Positions 1-9,930 of a stretch of 53,917 nucleotides of DNA are shown here, in pieces. The position numbers were made by a program, and so were the translations under genes. The stretch lies in contig JAFEGM010000008.1 of the NCBI GenBank assembly GCA_018240025.1, positions 1 to 53,917 on the forward strand, given 5' to 3'. Origin of the DNA: Verrucomicrobiota bacterium (GTDB lineage Bacteria; Verrucomicrobiota; Verrucomicrobiia; Chthoniobacterales; SZAS-18). The notes under the pieces were generated by a model. That model was given only the letters and a program-made list of their open reading frames with translations. It was not told the DNA's origin and did not search any database. Every line of letters begins with the position of its first letter. Position 1 is the first letter of the stretch.

Positions 1-309
<309 letters not shown>

Positions 310-371
310 TTAGTTGGGGATGAGAATTGAGTGGGTTTGAATCGGAGAAAGCGAAGCGGGAAGCGGTATTC

Positions 372-399
372 TTCCTCCTTCTTCCTTCCTCCTTCTTCC
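372..399. repeat. Heptamer repeat array between groES and groEL
   Basis: Four tandem 7-mers alternating TTCCTCC and TTCTTCC, beginning 7 nt beyond the groES stop codon. The same (TTCNTCC)n followed by TTGC pattern recurs on the other strand at 26964-26991. The array lies inside a cotranscribed chaperone spacer, so it would be purine-rich in the mRNA. Confidence 0.8.
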
Positions 400-405
400 T
401 TGCGA

Positions 406-699
406 TCAGGAGAGGATGCCGAGGATGTCGTCCTCGCGCAGGAGCTGGAAGGTCTCGCCATCGAGCTTCACTTCCGTGCCGCCGTACTTGGAGAACATGA
501 CCGTGTCGCCCACCTTGACGGTGAACTCGATCTTCTTGCCTTCGTCATCGCGCTTGCCGGTGCCGAGGGCGACGACTTTGCCCTCCTGGGGCTTCTCCTT
601 GGCGGTGTCGGGGATGATGATCCCGCCCTTCTTGACTTCCTTCTCTTCGAGCGGCTGCACGAGCACGCGATCGCCGAGGGGTTGGATTTTGCTGGCCAT
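406..699 (-). CDS. groES: Co-chaperonin GroES
   Basis: 10 kDa heptameric lid of the GroEL folding chamber. At 97 residues it has the normal family length. The mobile loop that contacts GroEL is visible around residues 22-36 ([16 protein letters not shown]), and the C-terminal half has the usual beta-barrel pattern, with [19 protein letters not shown] and the ending DDILGILS. It lies between dnaK and groEL on the same strand. The 167-bp gap to dnaK includes a possible terminator hairpin, so groESL may be partly transcribed independently; the gap to groEL is about 100 bp. Confidence 0.98.
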   Translation of the reverse strand: MASKIQPLGDRVLVQPLEEKEVKKGGIIIPDTAKEKPQEGKVVALGTGKRDDEGKKIEFTVKVGDTVMFSKYGGTEVKLDGETFQLLREDDILGILS

Positions 700-827
700 A
701 CGTTAATGCGTTGGGTTTGCGTTGTTGGTTGGTTGGATTCCGTCCTCCGCCGCATCCGAAGACACGGCGGCGTTGGAAATTGGGTGAGTAGCGAAAGTGA
801 ACTGCCGGGAGACTGGGAGACGAAGAA

Positions 828-856
828 GGGCGCGGGTTCGTTGCCGACCTGCGCCC
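828..856 (-). terminator. Possible terminator hairpin downstream of dnaK
   Basis: Read in the dnaK direction, GGGCGC and GCGCCC form a 6-bp stem, with a bulge and a further 3 bp (AGG/CCC) around an 11-nt loop. A TTCTTC stretch follows. It lies just past the dnaK stop codon. The tail is not a pure U-run, so it may only attenuate transcription into groES. Confidence 0.4.
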
Positions 857-866
857 CTCGGGGAAG

Positions 867-2828
<1,962 letters not shown>

Positions 2829-2950
2829 ACGTTTGAAAGGGAATCGGAATCCCCTTTAGCAAACGCCGGACCAATCGGGGAAAAGCGAACCGAACGTCAG
2901 GTTTCCAGAGTAATGCACGGAAACCCCCAGGCGACGGCGGCTCGCACGTA

Positions 2951-2967
2951 TGTGCCATAATGGCGCA
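2951..2967. promoter_or_regulatory. Palindrome upstream of dnaK, possible operator
   Basis: TGTGCCATAATGGCGCA is an almost perfect inverted repeat; the core GCCAT-A-ATGGC is perfect and one pair differs in the outer arms. It lies between dnaK (leftward) and the small exported protein gene starting at 3097 (rightward). It is the most symmetrical element in that spacer. An operator role is inferred from position only; the regulator is unknown. Confidence 0.4.
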
Positions 2968-3096
2968 TTGTGCCGGACCGTGCGCCGTTTTGGCGGGTCG
3001 GCTTGTCCCACTTTGCCTGAGCCAAGGCCCCGTCAATTCTGCTCGCGACGGCAGCTTTGTACTGACTGGACCCCGGGGGTTCGATAGAACCGTTCC

Positions 3097-3555
3097 ATGA
3101 AAGCGGTCCAAATCCTGTCGGTATCCGTCGGGCTGCTCGCCTCGACGGGGCTGGTGTCAGCTCAACAGAGCTCTGTCTTCAACCCGAACCTCGACCATCT
3201 CGGTGGTCCGACCTCCTCGCTGCCGACCAGCCGTCCGCTGGTGGTGCGCGATTCCCAGAGTCGCTGCCTCCTCCCTGGGGCCACGCTGACCAACGCTGGC
3301 TACGCCTCCAGCCTGCGGCGCGATCTCCGCGAGCAGGTACGCCAGGCGGAATCCTCCACCGGACCGACGACCATCGTCGACACGATGGTCGTCACGCCCC
3401 CGGCGACGGCCCTGCGCGACCTGACCAACGCCAGCTGGAGCGAGCTGTGGGTGGTTCAGCGCGCTTCAGGCCGGGTCGGCTATCGCATCGACTTCGTCGG
3501 TCGCGGGCGCGGCCGGGGCATTTCCTTCAAGGCCGCCCGGGTAGCTGTGCTCTGA
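3097..3555 (+). CDS. Small exported protein of unknown function, paralogue A
   Basis: 152-residue protein with a Sec signal peptide: positively charged start, hydrophobic stretch ILSVSVGLLASTGLV, then a likely cleavage after VSA (about residue 22). I do not recognise a named domain. The mature part shares a clear pattern with the neighbouring convergent gene: LPGATLTNAG near the middle, then a VDT.V segment, W.E.W.VQRA, and a basic glycine-rich end. The two are therefore paralogues with stop codons 9 bp apart. It is presumably periplasmic or extracellular. It faces away from dnaK. Confidence 0.75.
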   Translation: MKAVQILSVSVGLLASTGLVSAQQSSVFNPNLDHLGGPTSSLPTSRPLVVRDSQSRCLLPGATLTNAGYASSLRRDLREQVRQAESSTGPTTIVDTMVVTPPATALRDLTNASWSELWVVQRASGRVGYRIDFVGRGRGRGISFKAARVAVL

Positions 3556-3564
3556 TCGGCCCGA

Positions 3565-4044
3565 CTACGGCTTCATCGCCACCTTGTAGCCGATGCTCTT
3601 GCCTTTGCCCTGACCGGTGAAGGCGATGACGTAGCGCGCCTTTTTGTTGCCCGCGCGCTGCACCGTCCATTCCTCCGTCCAAGTGGCGGTGGTCAGATCG
3701 CTGGCATCCTTCGGGGCGGCGGTCACCTTCGTGTCCACCAGCTGCGAATCCTTGGCGCCCTGCTGGGCCTCGGCATTGAGGATACCTTTGACCAGATCGA
3801 GGCGCAGCCCGCCCGTGTTGCCGGCGTTGGTCAGCGTGGCGCCGGGCAGGCGATCGGCCGCCTTGGGCGAGCGGTCGCGCACGACCGTGCCGCCCGGACG
3901 CGGCGAGTCGACCCGCACCGAGTTGGCGCCGCCGCCCTCCTTTTCCTTGCCCGGATTCCAGGCCGGCGCGGCCCCGGGGATCTGGGCGCTGAGGGTGGCG
4001 ACAGTCAGGGTGAGAAGAGCCAGGGAGAGGAAACGCGAATGCAT
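3565..4044 (-). CDS. Small exported protein of unknown function, paralogue B
   Basis: 159-residue protein. The start was placed at the ATG giving MHSRFLSLALLTLTVATLSA, a compact signal peptide; the longer open frame upstream lacks protein-like composition. The mature region contains LPGATLTNAG, VDTKVTAAP, WTEEWTVQRAG and FTGQGKGKSIGYKV, which parallel VDTMVVTPP, WSELWVVQRAS and FVGRGRGRGISFKA in the convergent paralogue. No catalytic motif is visible. The lysine/glycine-rich end (GQGKGKS here, GRGRGRG in the partner) is conserved in character rather than sequence. Function unknown. Confidence 0.75.
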   Translation of the reverse strand: MHSRFLSLALLTLTVATLSAQIPGAAPAWNPGKEKEGGGANSVRVDSPRPGGTVVRDRSPKAADRLPGATLTNAGNTGGLRLDLVKGILNAEAQQGAKDSQLVDTKVTAAPKDASDLTTATWTEEWTVQRAGNKKARYVIAFTGQGKGKSIGYKVAMKP

Positions 4045-4153
4045 GCGCGTGCCTAACCTCACCACCGGGTCCCGTCGAGCAGAATGCGTCTCCGCCCCTG
4101 CGCCTGACCCCGCTTGACCCCGGGCCCGCTCCGGGCGAGGCGCAGGCCCCGCC

Positions 4154-5863
4154 ATGTCCGTCAGTCTCGCCGATCATCTCACCGCCATCCTGCGGCGCGT
4201 CCTCGCGCTGCCCAATGTCAGCGTCACGCCCGCGGCCGACACCCGCTTCGGCGACTACCAGACGAACGCCGCCATGGCGCTGGCCAAAGAGCGCAAGACG
4301 AACCCGCGCGCGCTGGCCGCGGAAATGGTGGCGCAGCTGAGCGCCGATGCGGAACTGGCCACGTTGTCCGAGCCGCCGACCATCGCGGGGCCCGGCTTCA
4401 TCAATTTCACCCTCAAGCCGGGGCATCTCGCCGACCGCGTGGCCGCGTTGCTGGCCGACGACCGTCTCGGCGTCCCGCAGGTCGAGAAGCCGCAGCGCAT
4501 CGCGGTCGATTTTTCCTCGCCCAACATCGCCAAGCCCATGCACGTGGGCCATCTGCGCAGCACGCTGATCGGCGACTGCCTCGTGCGGGTGGCGCGCTTT
4601 CTCGGCCACACGGTCATCACCGACAACCACCTCGGCGACTGGGGCACGCAATTCGGCAAGGTCATCCACGGCTGGAAAGCCTTCCTCGACCGCGGCCAGC
4701 TCGAGGCCGATGCGATCAACGAACTCGTGCGGGTCTACATCGCCGCCGACGCCGCCGCCAAGGCCGATGCCGCGGTGGCCGATCTGTGCCGGCAGGAACT
4801 GACCAAGCTGCAGGCCGGCGACCCTGAAAACATGGGGATCTGGCGGGAATGCGTGCGGCTTTCGCTGGAGGAGTTGAACCGCACGTATGCGCGGCTGGGC
4901 ATCCAGTTCGACTACGTCTACGGCGAGTCGCACTACAACGCCGCGCTTCCTGGGGTGGTCGAGCGGTTGCTGGCTGCGGGCATCGCGCGCGAGAGCGACG
5001 GCGCCATCTGCGTCTTCTTCGAGGACCATCCGCGTCTGGCCGACGCGCCGGCCATCGTGCGGAAGAAGGACGGAGGCTTCAATTACACCACCAGCGACAT
5101 CGCCACGGCCGAGCTGCGCGTGCAGGAGTGGAAATGCGACCAAATGTGGTGCGTGGTCGGCGCGCCGCAAAGCCGCCATTTCGAGGCGCTCAACGTCATC
5201 CTCGAGCGCATGGGCCTGGGCGCGCAGATCACCCACATTCCCTTCGGCAGCATCCTCGGGCCAGATCGGAAGATCATGCGCACGCGCAGCGGCGACAATG
5301 TCTCCCTGCGCGAGTTGCTCGACGAAGCCGAGGAGCGCGCCGCCGCGCCCATCGCCGAGCGCAATCCCGAACTCCCTCTGGCCGAGCGGGCCGAGATCGC
5401 CCGGGTGATCGGCTTGGGCGCGGTGAAGTACGCCGAGCTCAGTCAGCACCGGCTGACCGACTACATCTTCGACTGGGACCGCATGCTGGCGTTCCAGGGT
5501 AACACCGCGCCGTATTTGCAGAATGCCTACGTTCGAATCCGCTCAATTTTCCGGAAGCTCGACGGAGCCTGGAGTGCGCCGGCCGCGCTCGGTTTGACCG
5601 AACCCGCCGAGAAGAACCTGGCCAAAAAGCTGGCCCAGTTCGCGGAAGCCGTGCCGTCGGTGCTGGACGACTTCCGGCCGAACCTGCTGGCCAACTATCT
5701 CTACGAACTGGCCGACGCCTTCCATGGCTTCTACGAATCCTGCCCCGTGCTCAAGGCCGAGGGCGCGGCGCGCGAGACCCGTCTGGCGCTCTGCGAAGCC
5801 ACCGCTCGCGTCCTGCGCGGAGGACTGGGGCTGATGGGCATCGGCGTGCCGGAGAGAATGTAG
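4154..5863 (+). CDS. argS: Arginyl-tRNA synthetase
   Basis: Class I aminoacyl-tRNA synthetase charging tRNA-Arg in the cytosol. At 569 residues it is of typical length. The N-terminal Add-1 domain covers about 1-110. The HIGH-box SPNIAKPMHVGHLRST has HVGH at 130-133. A family-typical catalytic core (GDWGTQFG) follows, with MRTRSGDNVSL in place of KMSKS, as ArgRS often shows. The DALR anticodon-binding domain ends with the family hallmark GIGVPERM. The gene stands alone; it diverges from the small exported protein gene on its left and converges on the nucleoside transporter to its right. Confidence 0.98.
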   Translation: MSVSLADHLTAILRRVLALPNVSVTPAADTRFGDYQTNAAMALAKERKTNPRALAAEMVAQLSADAELATLSEPPTIAGPGFINFTLKPGHLADRVAALLADDRLGVPQVEKPQRIAVDFSSPNIAKPMHVGHLRSTLIGDCLVRVARFLGHTVITDNHLGDWGTQFGKVIHGWKAFLDRGQLEADAINELVRVYIAADAAAKADAAVADLCRQELTKLQAGDPENMGIWRECVRLSLEELNRTYARLGIQFDYVYGESHYNAALPGVVERLLAAGIARESDGAICVFFEDHPRLADAPAIVRKKDGGFNYTTSDIATAELRVQEWKCDQMWCVVGAPQSRHFEALNVILERMGLGAQITHIPFGSILGPDRKIMRTRSGDNVSLRELLDEAEERAAAPIAERNPELPLAERAEIARVIGLGAVKYAELSQHRLTDYIFDWDRMLAFQGNTAPYLQNAYVRIRSIFRKLDGAWSAPAALGLTEPAEKNLAKKLAQFAEAVPSVLDDFRPNLLANYLYELADAFHGFYESCPVLKAEGAARETRLALCEATARVLRGGLGLMGIGVPERM

Positions 5864-5878
5864 GAAGACAAGTTCGAG

Positions 5879-5894
5879 GCCCGTCAGGACGGGC
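5879..5894 (+). terminator. Hairpin just after argS
   Basis: GCCCGTC and GACGGGC form a perfect 7-bp stem with a 2-nt loop, 15 nt beyond the argS stop codon, followed by ATTTCC. Position suggests argS 3'-end formation, but the U-tract is weak. Confidence 0.4.
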
Positions 5895-5909
5895 ATTTCC
5901 GAACAGGAT

Positions 5910-5966
5910 GCCGTGATGGAGATAAGGATGACGCGCGGAGCGCGTCATCCCTACGTCTATCACGGC
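5910..5966. repeat. Long imperfect palindrome between argS and nupC
   Basis: Two 27-nt arms (5910-5936 and 5940-5966) are complementary at 23 of 27 positions around a 3-nt GGA loop. The inner 11 bp (GGATGACGCGC / GCGCGTCATCC) and the outer 8 bp (GCCGTGAT / ATCACGGC) are perfect. It sits between two convergent genes and could act as a bidirectional terminator or be a copy of a dispersed palindromic repeat. Confidence 0.75.
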
Positions 5967-6014
5967 GTCGGAACCCGAAGGCCCACGCGGGTCGCTGCGG
6001 GAATTTTTCGAGTC

Positions 6015-7247
6015 TCAAAGTAAAAGCCCCGCGATCGTCCCCGTCAGATAGCACGCCAAGGCCCCGCCGCACATCGCCCGCAGGCCGAGTTGGGCAAGGT
6101 CGCCGCGACGCTCGGGGGCGAGGACGCTGATGCCTCCGATCTGGATGCCGATGCTGCCGAAGTTGGCGAAGCCGCAGAAGGCGTAGGTCGCAATTGTCGC
6201 GGCGCGCTCGCCGATGGCGCCGCTCTTGACCGCCTCGGAGAGCTGCAAATAGGCGACAAATTCGGTGCTGGTCAGCATCGTGCCCATCATGGCCGCGATC
6301 TTGCCGGCATCGGCCAGCGGCACGCCCATGACCACGGCCAGCGGGTAGAACAGGGTGGCGAAGATGATGTCCAGATTGAACTTCGGATACCCGAACCAGC
6401 CGCCCGCCCAGCCGAGCAGGCCGTTGAGCATGGCCAGGACGGCGATGAAGGCGATCAGCATGGCCCCGACGTTGGCGGCCAGCTTGAGCCCCTCGGAGGC
6501 GCCGTTGGCGATGGCGTCGATCACGTTGGCGTGGACCTTCGGCAGTTCGATGCGCACCTCGCCGCGGGTGAGCGGCTCGCCCGTTTCGGGCGTGAGGATC
6601 TTCGCGATGACGATGGCCGCCGGGGCCGACATGACCGAGGCCGCGAGCAGGTGGCCGGCATTGATGCCCATGGCGACGTAGGCCGCAAGCACGCCGGTGG
6701 CGATGGTGGCCATGCCGCCGATCATCAGGGTCATGAGCTCCGAGCGCGTCATGGTGGCGACGTAGGGTCGCACCACCAGCGCCGCCTCGGTCTGGCCGAC
6801 GAAGATGTTGGCCGCGACCGAGGTCGTCTCGGCGCCCGAGGTGCGCAGCAGCCAGGCCATGACCCGCGCGATGGCCCGGATGATCGGCTGCATGAGATTG
6901 AGGTGGTACGCCGCGGTCATGACGGCCGAGATGAAGATGATGGTGGGCAGGACCCGGCAGGCGAAGAAGAAGCCCAGGCTCCCCTCCACTCCGGGCGGCA
7001 GGGCGAGCGTCCCGAAGACGAACTTTGCGCCGGCGTCGCTGAAGCCGAGCAGCGCTTCGAAGAAGACCCGCGCTTGCTCGAAGAGCCAGCGGCCGGGGGT
7101 CGACTTCAGGACGATGAGCCCGAAGACGATTTGCAGCAGCACGCCCGCGCCGACCAGCCGCCAGTCGATGCGGCGGCGGTTGTCCGAGAGGAGCCAGGCC
7201 AGTCCGAGTATGGCGAAGATGCCGGCGAGCGAGACGAGGCGTTCCAT
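6015..7247 (-). CDS. NupC-type concentrative nucleoside transporter
   Basis: Inner-membrane symporter of the CNT family that takes up nucleosides with a cation gradient. At 410 residues it is near the family's usual length. Hydrophobic segments run from the N-terminus (LVSLAGIFAILGLAWLLSD) to the end (YLTGTIAGLLL). Family-type signatures are present: FGTLALPPGVEGSLGFFFACRVLPTI in the middle, GQTEAALVVRPY (Q and E in the substrate region) and the repeat-2 segment FCGFANFGSIGIQIGG. It is monocistronic and faces away from tRNA-Leu. A partial REP-like sequence lies just upstream of its start (7260-7272). Substrate range cannot be read from sequence. Confidence 0.92.
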   Translation of the reverse strand: MERLVSLAGIFAILGLAWLLSDNRRRIDWRLVGAGVLLQIVFGLIVLKSTPGRWLFEQARVFFEALLGFSDAGAKFVFGTLALPPGVEGSLGFFFACRVLPTIIFISAVMTAAYHLNLMQPIIRAIARVMAWLLRTSGAETTSVAANIFVGQTEAALVVRPYVATMTRSELMTLMIGGMATIATGVLAAYVAMGINAGHLLAASVMSAPAAIVIAKILTPETGEPLTRGEVRIELPKVHANVIDAIANGASEGLKLAANVGAMLIAFIAVLAMLNGLLGWAGGWFGYPKFNLDIIFATLFYPLAVVMGVPLADAGKIAAMMGTMLTSTEFVAYLQLSEAVKSGAIGERAATIATYAFCGFANFGSIGIQIGGISVLAPERRGDLAQLGLRAMCGGALACYLTGTIAGLLL

Positions 7248-7309
7248 TGCCGCGCAGAATGCGGACCACCCTGCGGGGTGGCGAGCGCAATTTCCCCCAC
7301 GAGTGCCAC

Positions 7310-7338
7310 TTGCGGACCCCCGGAAGCCTGCCTATGGT
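7310..7338 (+). promoter_or_regulatory. Sigma70-type promoter for tRNA-Leu
   Basis: TTGCGG (7310-7315) and TATGGT (7333-7338) are separated by 17 bp. The -10 ends 14 bp before the mature tRNA 5' end. Spacing and position fit a housekeeping promoter; both boxes deviate moderately from consensus. Confidence 0.55.
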
Positions 7339-7352
7339 TCCGGTTCTGCAAA

Positions 7353-7433
7353 GCGCACGTGGCGGAATGGCAGACGCGTACGGCTCAGGACCGTATGAGG
7401 CAACTCGTGGAGGTTCGACTCCTCTCGTGCGCA
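7353..7433 (+). tRNA. tRNA-Leu (anticodon CAG)
   Basis: Class II tRNA of 81 nt without encoded CCA. The acceptor stem GCGCACG pairs with CGTGCGC, with discriminator A at 7433. The anticodon stem TACGG/CCGTA encloses loop CTCAGGA, with anticodon CAG at 7386-7388. The extended variable arm (TGAGGCAACTCG) is typical of leucine tRNAs. The T-loop is TTCGACT on a 5-bp stem. It reads CUG codons, frequent in this GC-rich DNA. Confidence 0.97.
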
Positions 7434-7620
7434 TAGCCGACCGGCAGGGAATCCGGTTGGCGCGGTCGGAGCCGGGCGGCGGCTGCCTTTGGCCTTCGGA
7501 GAATTTTGGCGTTTCGCCTAAGGACCTCGCCTCCCCCGCGTCCTCTCGCAGGTGCCCGGCGCACGGGTGCCAGCAGTCCATCCATTGTAAACGCAACAAA
7601 TCGTGTTCCTATTGGGCTCC

Positions 7621-7929
7621 ATGAGTGGTGCAGAGATGTTCGTGGCGATCGGCGGCTCCGTGCTGACGGTCTTCCTGCTTTTGCAGGCCTTGCGGCGGAA
7701 TGCCGACGAGGACGCCTACCTGCGCCGCGGCAGCCTGATGGACCATCTCCGCAGCGGCAAAGCGTCGTCGGCGGGACCCGCGGGCGCCGAATCCGACGTG
7801 CCGCTGCGTCCGGCCGTCGCCCGCATTCTGGCCCGGCGTGGTGAGACCACGGGCCACAAGTCTGCCTCGGCCCGGGCCGGCCTCACGCCGGTGGAGCCGG
7901 AAGGCACCAAGCCTCCGTCCGCTTCCTGA
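7621..7929 (+). CDS. Small membrane-anchored protein, unknown
   Basis: 102-residue protein starting MSGAEMFVAIGGSV. A single hydrophobic segment (about residues 6-24, MFVAIGGSVLTVFLLLQAL) is followed by a charged, low-complexity cytoplasmic-type tail rich in Ala, Arg and Glu. No recognised domain. The start is uncertain: ATG at 7621 was chosen, but the ATG at 7636 begins directly at the membrane segment and an upstream GTG at 7603 is also open. It lies 35 bp before the amidase gene on the same strand, so the two may be cotranscribed. Confidence 0.6.
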   Translation: MSGAEMFVAIGGSVLTVFLLLQALRRNADEDAYLRRGSLMDHLRSGKASSAGPAGAESDVPLRPAVARILARRGETTGHKSASARAGLTPVEPEGTKPPSAS

Positions 7930-7964
7930 CGCGCCGAGCTCCGTGCCGGCGCGTGTTTGTTGCA

Positions 7965-8744
7965 ATGTCCCTCTCTCTTTCGTCGATTCTCCGTCACCCC
8001 TGGTTCCGCTGCTTCTGCCTCCTGCTCGTTCTCGGCCTCGCCCTGCCCGAGCCGGTCGAGGCGGCACGCAAGCGCTCCTCGTCTTCCTCCCGCAAATACA
8101 CCAAGTCCAAGGGTGGGAAGGGCAAGGGCAAGAAGGGCAAGCGCGGCCGCCGCGCGCGTCGGGACGTCGGGCCCAAGTTTGCGGTCCCGCCGATCCAGCG
8201 CGGCTTTTCGACCGTGGTCATCGACGCCGGCCACGGCGGACATGACAACGGCGGCATCCGCCAGAACCTCGCTTCCGAGAAGGAACTGGCGCTCGATACC
8301 GCCATTCGCCTGCAGAAGATCCTCAGCCGGGCCGGTCTGCGCACGGTCATGACCCGGAGCGACGACACCTTCATCCCCCTCGGCACGCGCGTGGCCATCG
8401 CCAACAGCACGCCGAACTCGGTCTTCATCAGCATCCACTACAACGCCTCCTTCAACCCCGACGCGCGGGGCTTCGAGACCTACTTCTCGCATCCCTCCGC
8501 CTACCCGCTGGCCGCGCGGATCCATCGCAATCTGCTCGCCACCCGGCTGAGCGAGGACCGCTTTCTGCGCCGTCGCGGCTTCTACGTGGTGCGCAATCTC
8601 AAGGTCTCGGGCGTGCTCTGCGAACTGGGCTTCCTGACCAACGCCGACGAGGCGCGCAACGCCCTCAACCGCAGCTTCCGGCAGAAATGCGCCGAGGCCA
8701 TCGCCGAAGCCGTGTTCGAAGTTCGCCGCAGCGGCGGCGAGTAG
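7965..8744 (+). CDS. N-acetylmuramoyl-L-alanine amidase (Amidase_3)
   Basis: Zinc amidase that cleaves the amide bond between muramic acid and the stem peptide of peptidoglycan, acting in the periplasm. The 259-residue product has a signal peptide (hydrophobic CFCLLLVLGLALP, cleavage near VEA). A very basic Ser/Lys/Arg/Gly linker follows (about 35-68), then the catalytic domain. Zinc and catalytic residues are visible: H90 in DAGHGG, E105 in ASEKE, H158 in SIHYN and E220 in CELGFL. The basic linker is unusual and could bind cell-wall polymers or nucleic acid. ATG 7965 was preferred to an in-frame GTG four codons upstream. A tandem REP-like array begins right after the stop codon. Confidence 0.93.
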   Translation: MSLSLSSILRHPWFRCFCLLLVLGLALPEPVEAARKRSSSSSRKYTKSKGGKGKGKKGKRGRRARRDVGPKFAVPPIQRGFSTVVIDAGHGGHDNGGIRQNLASEKELALDTAIRLQKILSRAGLRTVMTRSDDTFIPLGTRVAIANSTPNSVFISIHYNASFNPDARGFETYFSHPSAYPLAARIHRNLLATRLSEDRFLRRRGFYVVRNLKVSGVLCELGFLTNADEARNALNRSFRQKCAEAIAEAVFEVRRSGGE

Positions 8745-8745
8745 C

Positions 8746-8821
8746 GTAGTCCGCACTGCGGCGAAGTAGTCCGCAATCTCCGAGTGCGGCGAGGTAGTCC
8801 GCAATCTCCGAGTGCGGCAGG
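8746..8821 (+). repeat. Tandem REP-like repeats after the amidase gene
   Basis: Two full 28-bp copies (8766-8793, 8794-8821) and one 20-bp copy with an internal 8-nt deletion (8746-8765), head to tail. The core GTCCGCAATCTCCGAGTG and the following CGGC form a hairpin with a TCC loop. The same core flanks the RAYT transposase gene at 32930-32957 and 33705-33732. The first copy starts 1 nt after the amidase stop codon. Confidence 0.85.
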
Positions 8822-8856
8822 CTCGCGCAGCGAAGAATCCTCCTCGCGCCGCAAAC

Positions 8857-9795
8857 TTAAACCCCGAACACGTGCGTCGCCGGCGTGGTGTCCGAGAGCT
8901 TCATGTCGCCGAGCGATTTGGCGTCGGCGATCGGATCGATGAGCTGGGAGACCGCCTCGGACCAAACCACCCGGGCTCCGCGCTCGCGGCTGTCGGCTTC
9001 CAGGCGCAGCGCTTCCTCGATGACCTCGCCGAGCAGGGTGGGCGCGGTCTTCTCCTGCGCGCTGCCGCGATCGAAGGCAGCGAGCCCGCAATGCACCGCC
9101 ACCCCGACCCGGAAGGGTGAGCCGTCGGGCCAGCGCTCCATGCTGTCGGCCTCGGTGGCGATGCGCCGGGCGGCGGCCAGTGCGGCCTGGCATTCGCTGC
9201 GTCCCTCGACGACCGAGGGCGCGTCCGGCGTGGCCGTGGCGATCATCCCCGAGTGGGCCCAGTAGGCCAGGACGCGATCGCCCAGGAAGCGTTCCACCAC
9301 GCCGCCGGTTTCCGAGACGACGGTCGCGATCCGCCGGAACCAAGCACCCAGCGTGGCCGAAATGCGTTCGAGGCCCAGCCGGTCCGACAGCGCGGCCAGC
9401 CCGCGCACGTCGCAGACCAGGATGGCCACCCGCTCGCGCAACGGCGCGGTGTCGCCGGGGCGGGTCAGGATCGTGTCCGAGGCCGAATCCGTGTAGACCT
9501 GGAACTCGAGCCGCTGATCGCCCAGACGGACGATCGAATGCGCCGGCAGCCGGGTGGGGGAATGGACCTTCTTGCCGTCGACGAAGGTGCCGTTTTGCGA
9601 GCCGAGATCGAGGATCTGGTAACCGCCGCCCTGTTTGGCATCGCCGCGCCGGATGAGCGCGTGCCAGCGGCTGACCGAGTTGCTCTTGATCTGGAAATTC
9701 GCGGTCGGCGCCCGTCCGATGAGGAGGGAGTGCACGATCTCGATCGCACGCTCGCCGTCGGGCGAATCGGACACCAGTCTGAGAACGGCGCGCAT
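8857..9795 (-). CDS. FHA domain - class III adenylate/guanylate cyclase protein
   Basis: 312-residue cytosolic two-domain protein. Residues about 20-100 form a forkhead-associated phosphothreonine-binding domain: LIGRAPTANF, SNSVSRWHALI, LGSQNGTFVDG. Residues about 122-300 resemble a class III nucleotide cyclase: metal aspartates D129 (LVCDVRGL) and D173 (ERFLGDRVLAYW) are present. The position often held by a substrate-selecting lysine before the GD pair is not lysine here (VERFLGD), so activity and substrate (ATP or GTP) are uncertain. The pairing suggests cyclic-nucleotide signalling gated by Ser/Thr phosphorylation. No kinase is adjacent. Confidence 0.85.
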   Translation of the reverse strand: MRAVLRLVSDSPDGERAIEIVHSLLIGRAPTANFQIKSNSVSRWHALIRRGDAKQGGGYQILDLGSQNGTFVDGKKVHSPTRLPAHSIVRLGDQRLEFQVYTDSASDTILTRPGDTAPLRERVAILVCDVRGLAALSDRLGLERISATLGAWFRRIATVVSETGGVVERFLGDRVLAYWAHSGMIATATPDAPSVVEGRSECQAALAAARRIATEADSMERWPDGSPFRVGVAVHCGLAAFDRGSAQEKTAPTLLGEVIEEALRLEADSRERGARVVWSEAVSQLIDPIADAKSLGDMKLSDTTPATHVFGV

Positions 9796-9930
9796 CGGTC
9801 GGGAGCTCGAACGGAGGAGGAGCTTGGCTCAGCCGTCGCCGGAAGCGAGCCGAATCGTCGCGCCGCCAGCTTCGGTCAGTTTTGGCGGGCCGGCGCCGCG
9901 CGAGGCGCGGCTTCCGCCGGGAGCCGGGTC

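Noticed and set aside
2829..3096. CIRCE heat-shock operator upstream of dnaK
   Set aside because: I looked for TTAGCACTC paired with GAGTGCTAA at 9-bp spacing and found none.
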